Below, in pieces: positions 42,931-43,091 of a stretch of 43,091 bases of DNA. The stretch lies in contig JAFSJN010000020.1 of NCBI GenBank assembly GCA_017439235.1, positions 1 through 43,091 of the forward strand, written 5' to 3'. Position 1 is the stretch's first letter. Every line of letters starts with the position of its first letter. The notes beneath the pieces are model-generated. The model saw only the letters and a list, made by a program, of their open reading frames with translations. It made no database searches and was not told the DNA's origin. The position numbers were made by a program, and so were the translations under genes. The DNA is from Paludibacteraceae bacterium (GTDB lineage Bacteria > Bacteroidota > Bacteroidia > Bacteroidales > Paludibacteraceae).

Positions 42931-43091
42931 TTATAAAAATTCACTCTTATCAAAAAGTTGTGAAACCAGTTCCGCGTGCTCAGGCCACTCGGAACCTCCG
43001 GCTTCAAAACCTTATAGTTTAGCGATCAATTCTTTCTCTCTCCGGTAGGTATCGTTAAGGCTTTCGAGCGCCTTAATTCTATCCTCCAAAA
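42931..43091 (-). pseudogene. 3' part of an unidentified gene with an in-frame stop
   Basis: Entering from the right edge, the minus-strand frame reads 25 residues of charged helix (LEDRIKALESLNDTYRREKE, then LIAKL) to a TAA at 43012-43014. The same frame then continues without break as GFEAGGSEWPEHAELVSQLF and DKSEFL to a TAA at 42931-42933. The second part looks like protein, not random sequence, so a nonsense mutation (for example GAA to TAA) or a readthrough stop is likely. Alternatively the gene simply ends at 43012. I do not recognise the family; position beside the tRNA remnant suggests cargo of an integrated element. Confidence 0.55.

Overview
The window is a stretch of Bacteroidales chromosome (Bacteroidota), probably from an uncultured or gut-associated lineage. 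Evidence: promoters of the Bacteroidota form (TTTG or TTGC, 19 bases, TAnnTTTG), almost no Shine-Dalgarno sequences, Bacteroidota-restricted families (DUF4293, DUF4491), a 6S RNA with the Bacteroidales architecture, and a class I fumarase. Genus cannot be decided from the sequence.

Layout. 1-3.0 kb: a heptanucleotide repeat array abutting a Wzz-like chain-length gene, then dedA and an NhaD-type antiporter on the minus strand. 3.0-23.3 kb: a minus-strand run read from a strong promoter at 23.25 kb. Its genes, mostly overlapping or a few bases apart, are: class I fumarase, degenerate LytM/M23 protein, dxr, rseP, a WbpD-like acetyltransferase, DUF4293, rlmN, nucleotidyltransferase, gmd, fcl, a secreted protein, a probable 43-residue ORF, ugd, an FAD/Fe-S dehydrogenase, a second secreted protein, S1/P1 nuclease, a CE4-like deacetylase and a sugar-phosphate transferase. 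23.3-29.8 kb: a second minus-strand operon (YfgM-like TPR protein, ribH, aspartate kinase, YitT, nucleotidyltransferase, galE, manA) ending in a clear terminator. 29.8-32.8 kb: trpS, a small secreted protein, a FadL/PorV-like barrel and then a 6S RNA. 32.9-40.5 kb: an O-methyltransferase, the gcvP-yitT-yitT operon, DUF4491-ydeI, and menG with a D-Ala-D-Ala dipeptidase. 40.6-42.6 kb: a 23-bp-periodic repeat array and a DUF4153 membrane protein. 42.7 kb to the end: terminator, tRNA 3'-end remnant and an interrupted gene, probably the edge of an integrated element.

How the genes fit together. manA, gmd and fcl supply most of the route to GDP-L-fucose; ugd gives UDP-glucuronate; galE and the NTP-transferase supply UDP-hexoses. 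The polyprenyl-phosphate sugar transferase, deacetylase, acetyltransferase and Wzz-like protein point to surface polysaccharide assembly. Dxr (isoprenoid carrier), RseP and the LytM-like protein add envelope upkeep.

The most unusual signal is a set of heptanucleotide repeats: an array of eleven just before the Wzz-like start codon, three in-frame tracts inside rlmN and one inside the O-methyltransferase. Also notable are inverted repeats at the -33 element of most promoters, the 6S RNA directly after an outer-membrane protein gene, the 23-bp array, and a C-terminal tail shared by two secreted proteins.
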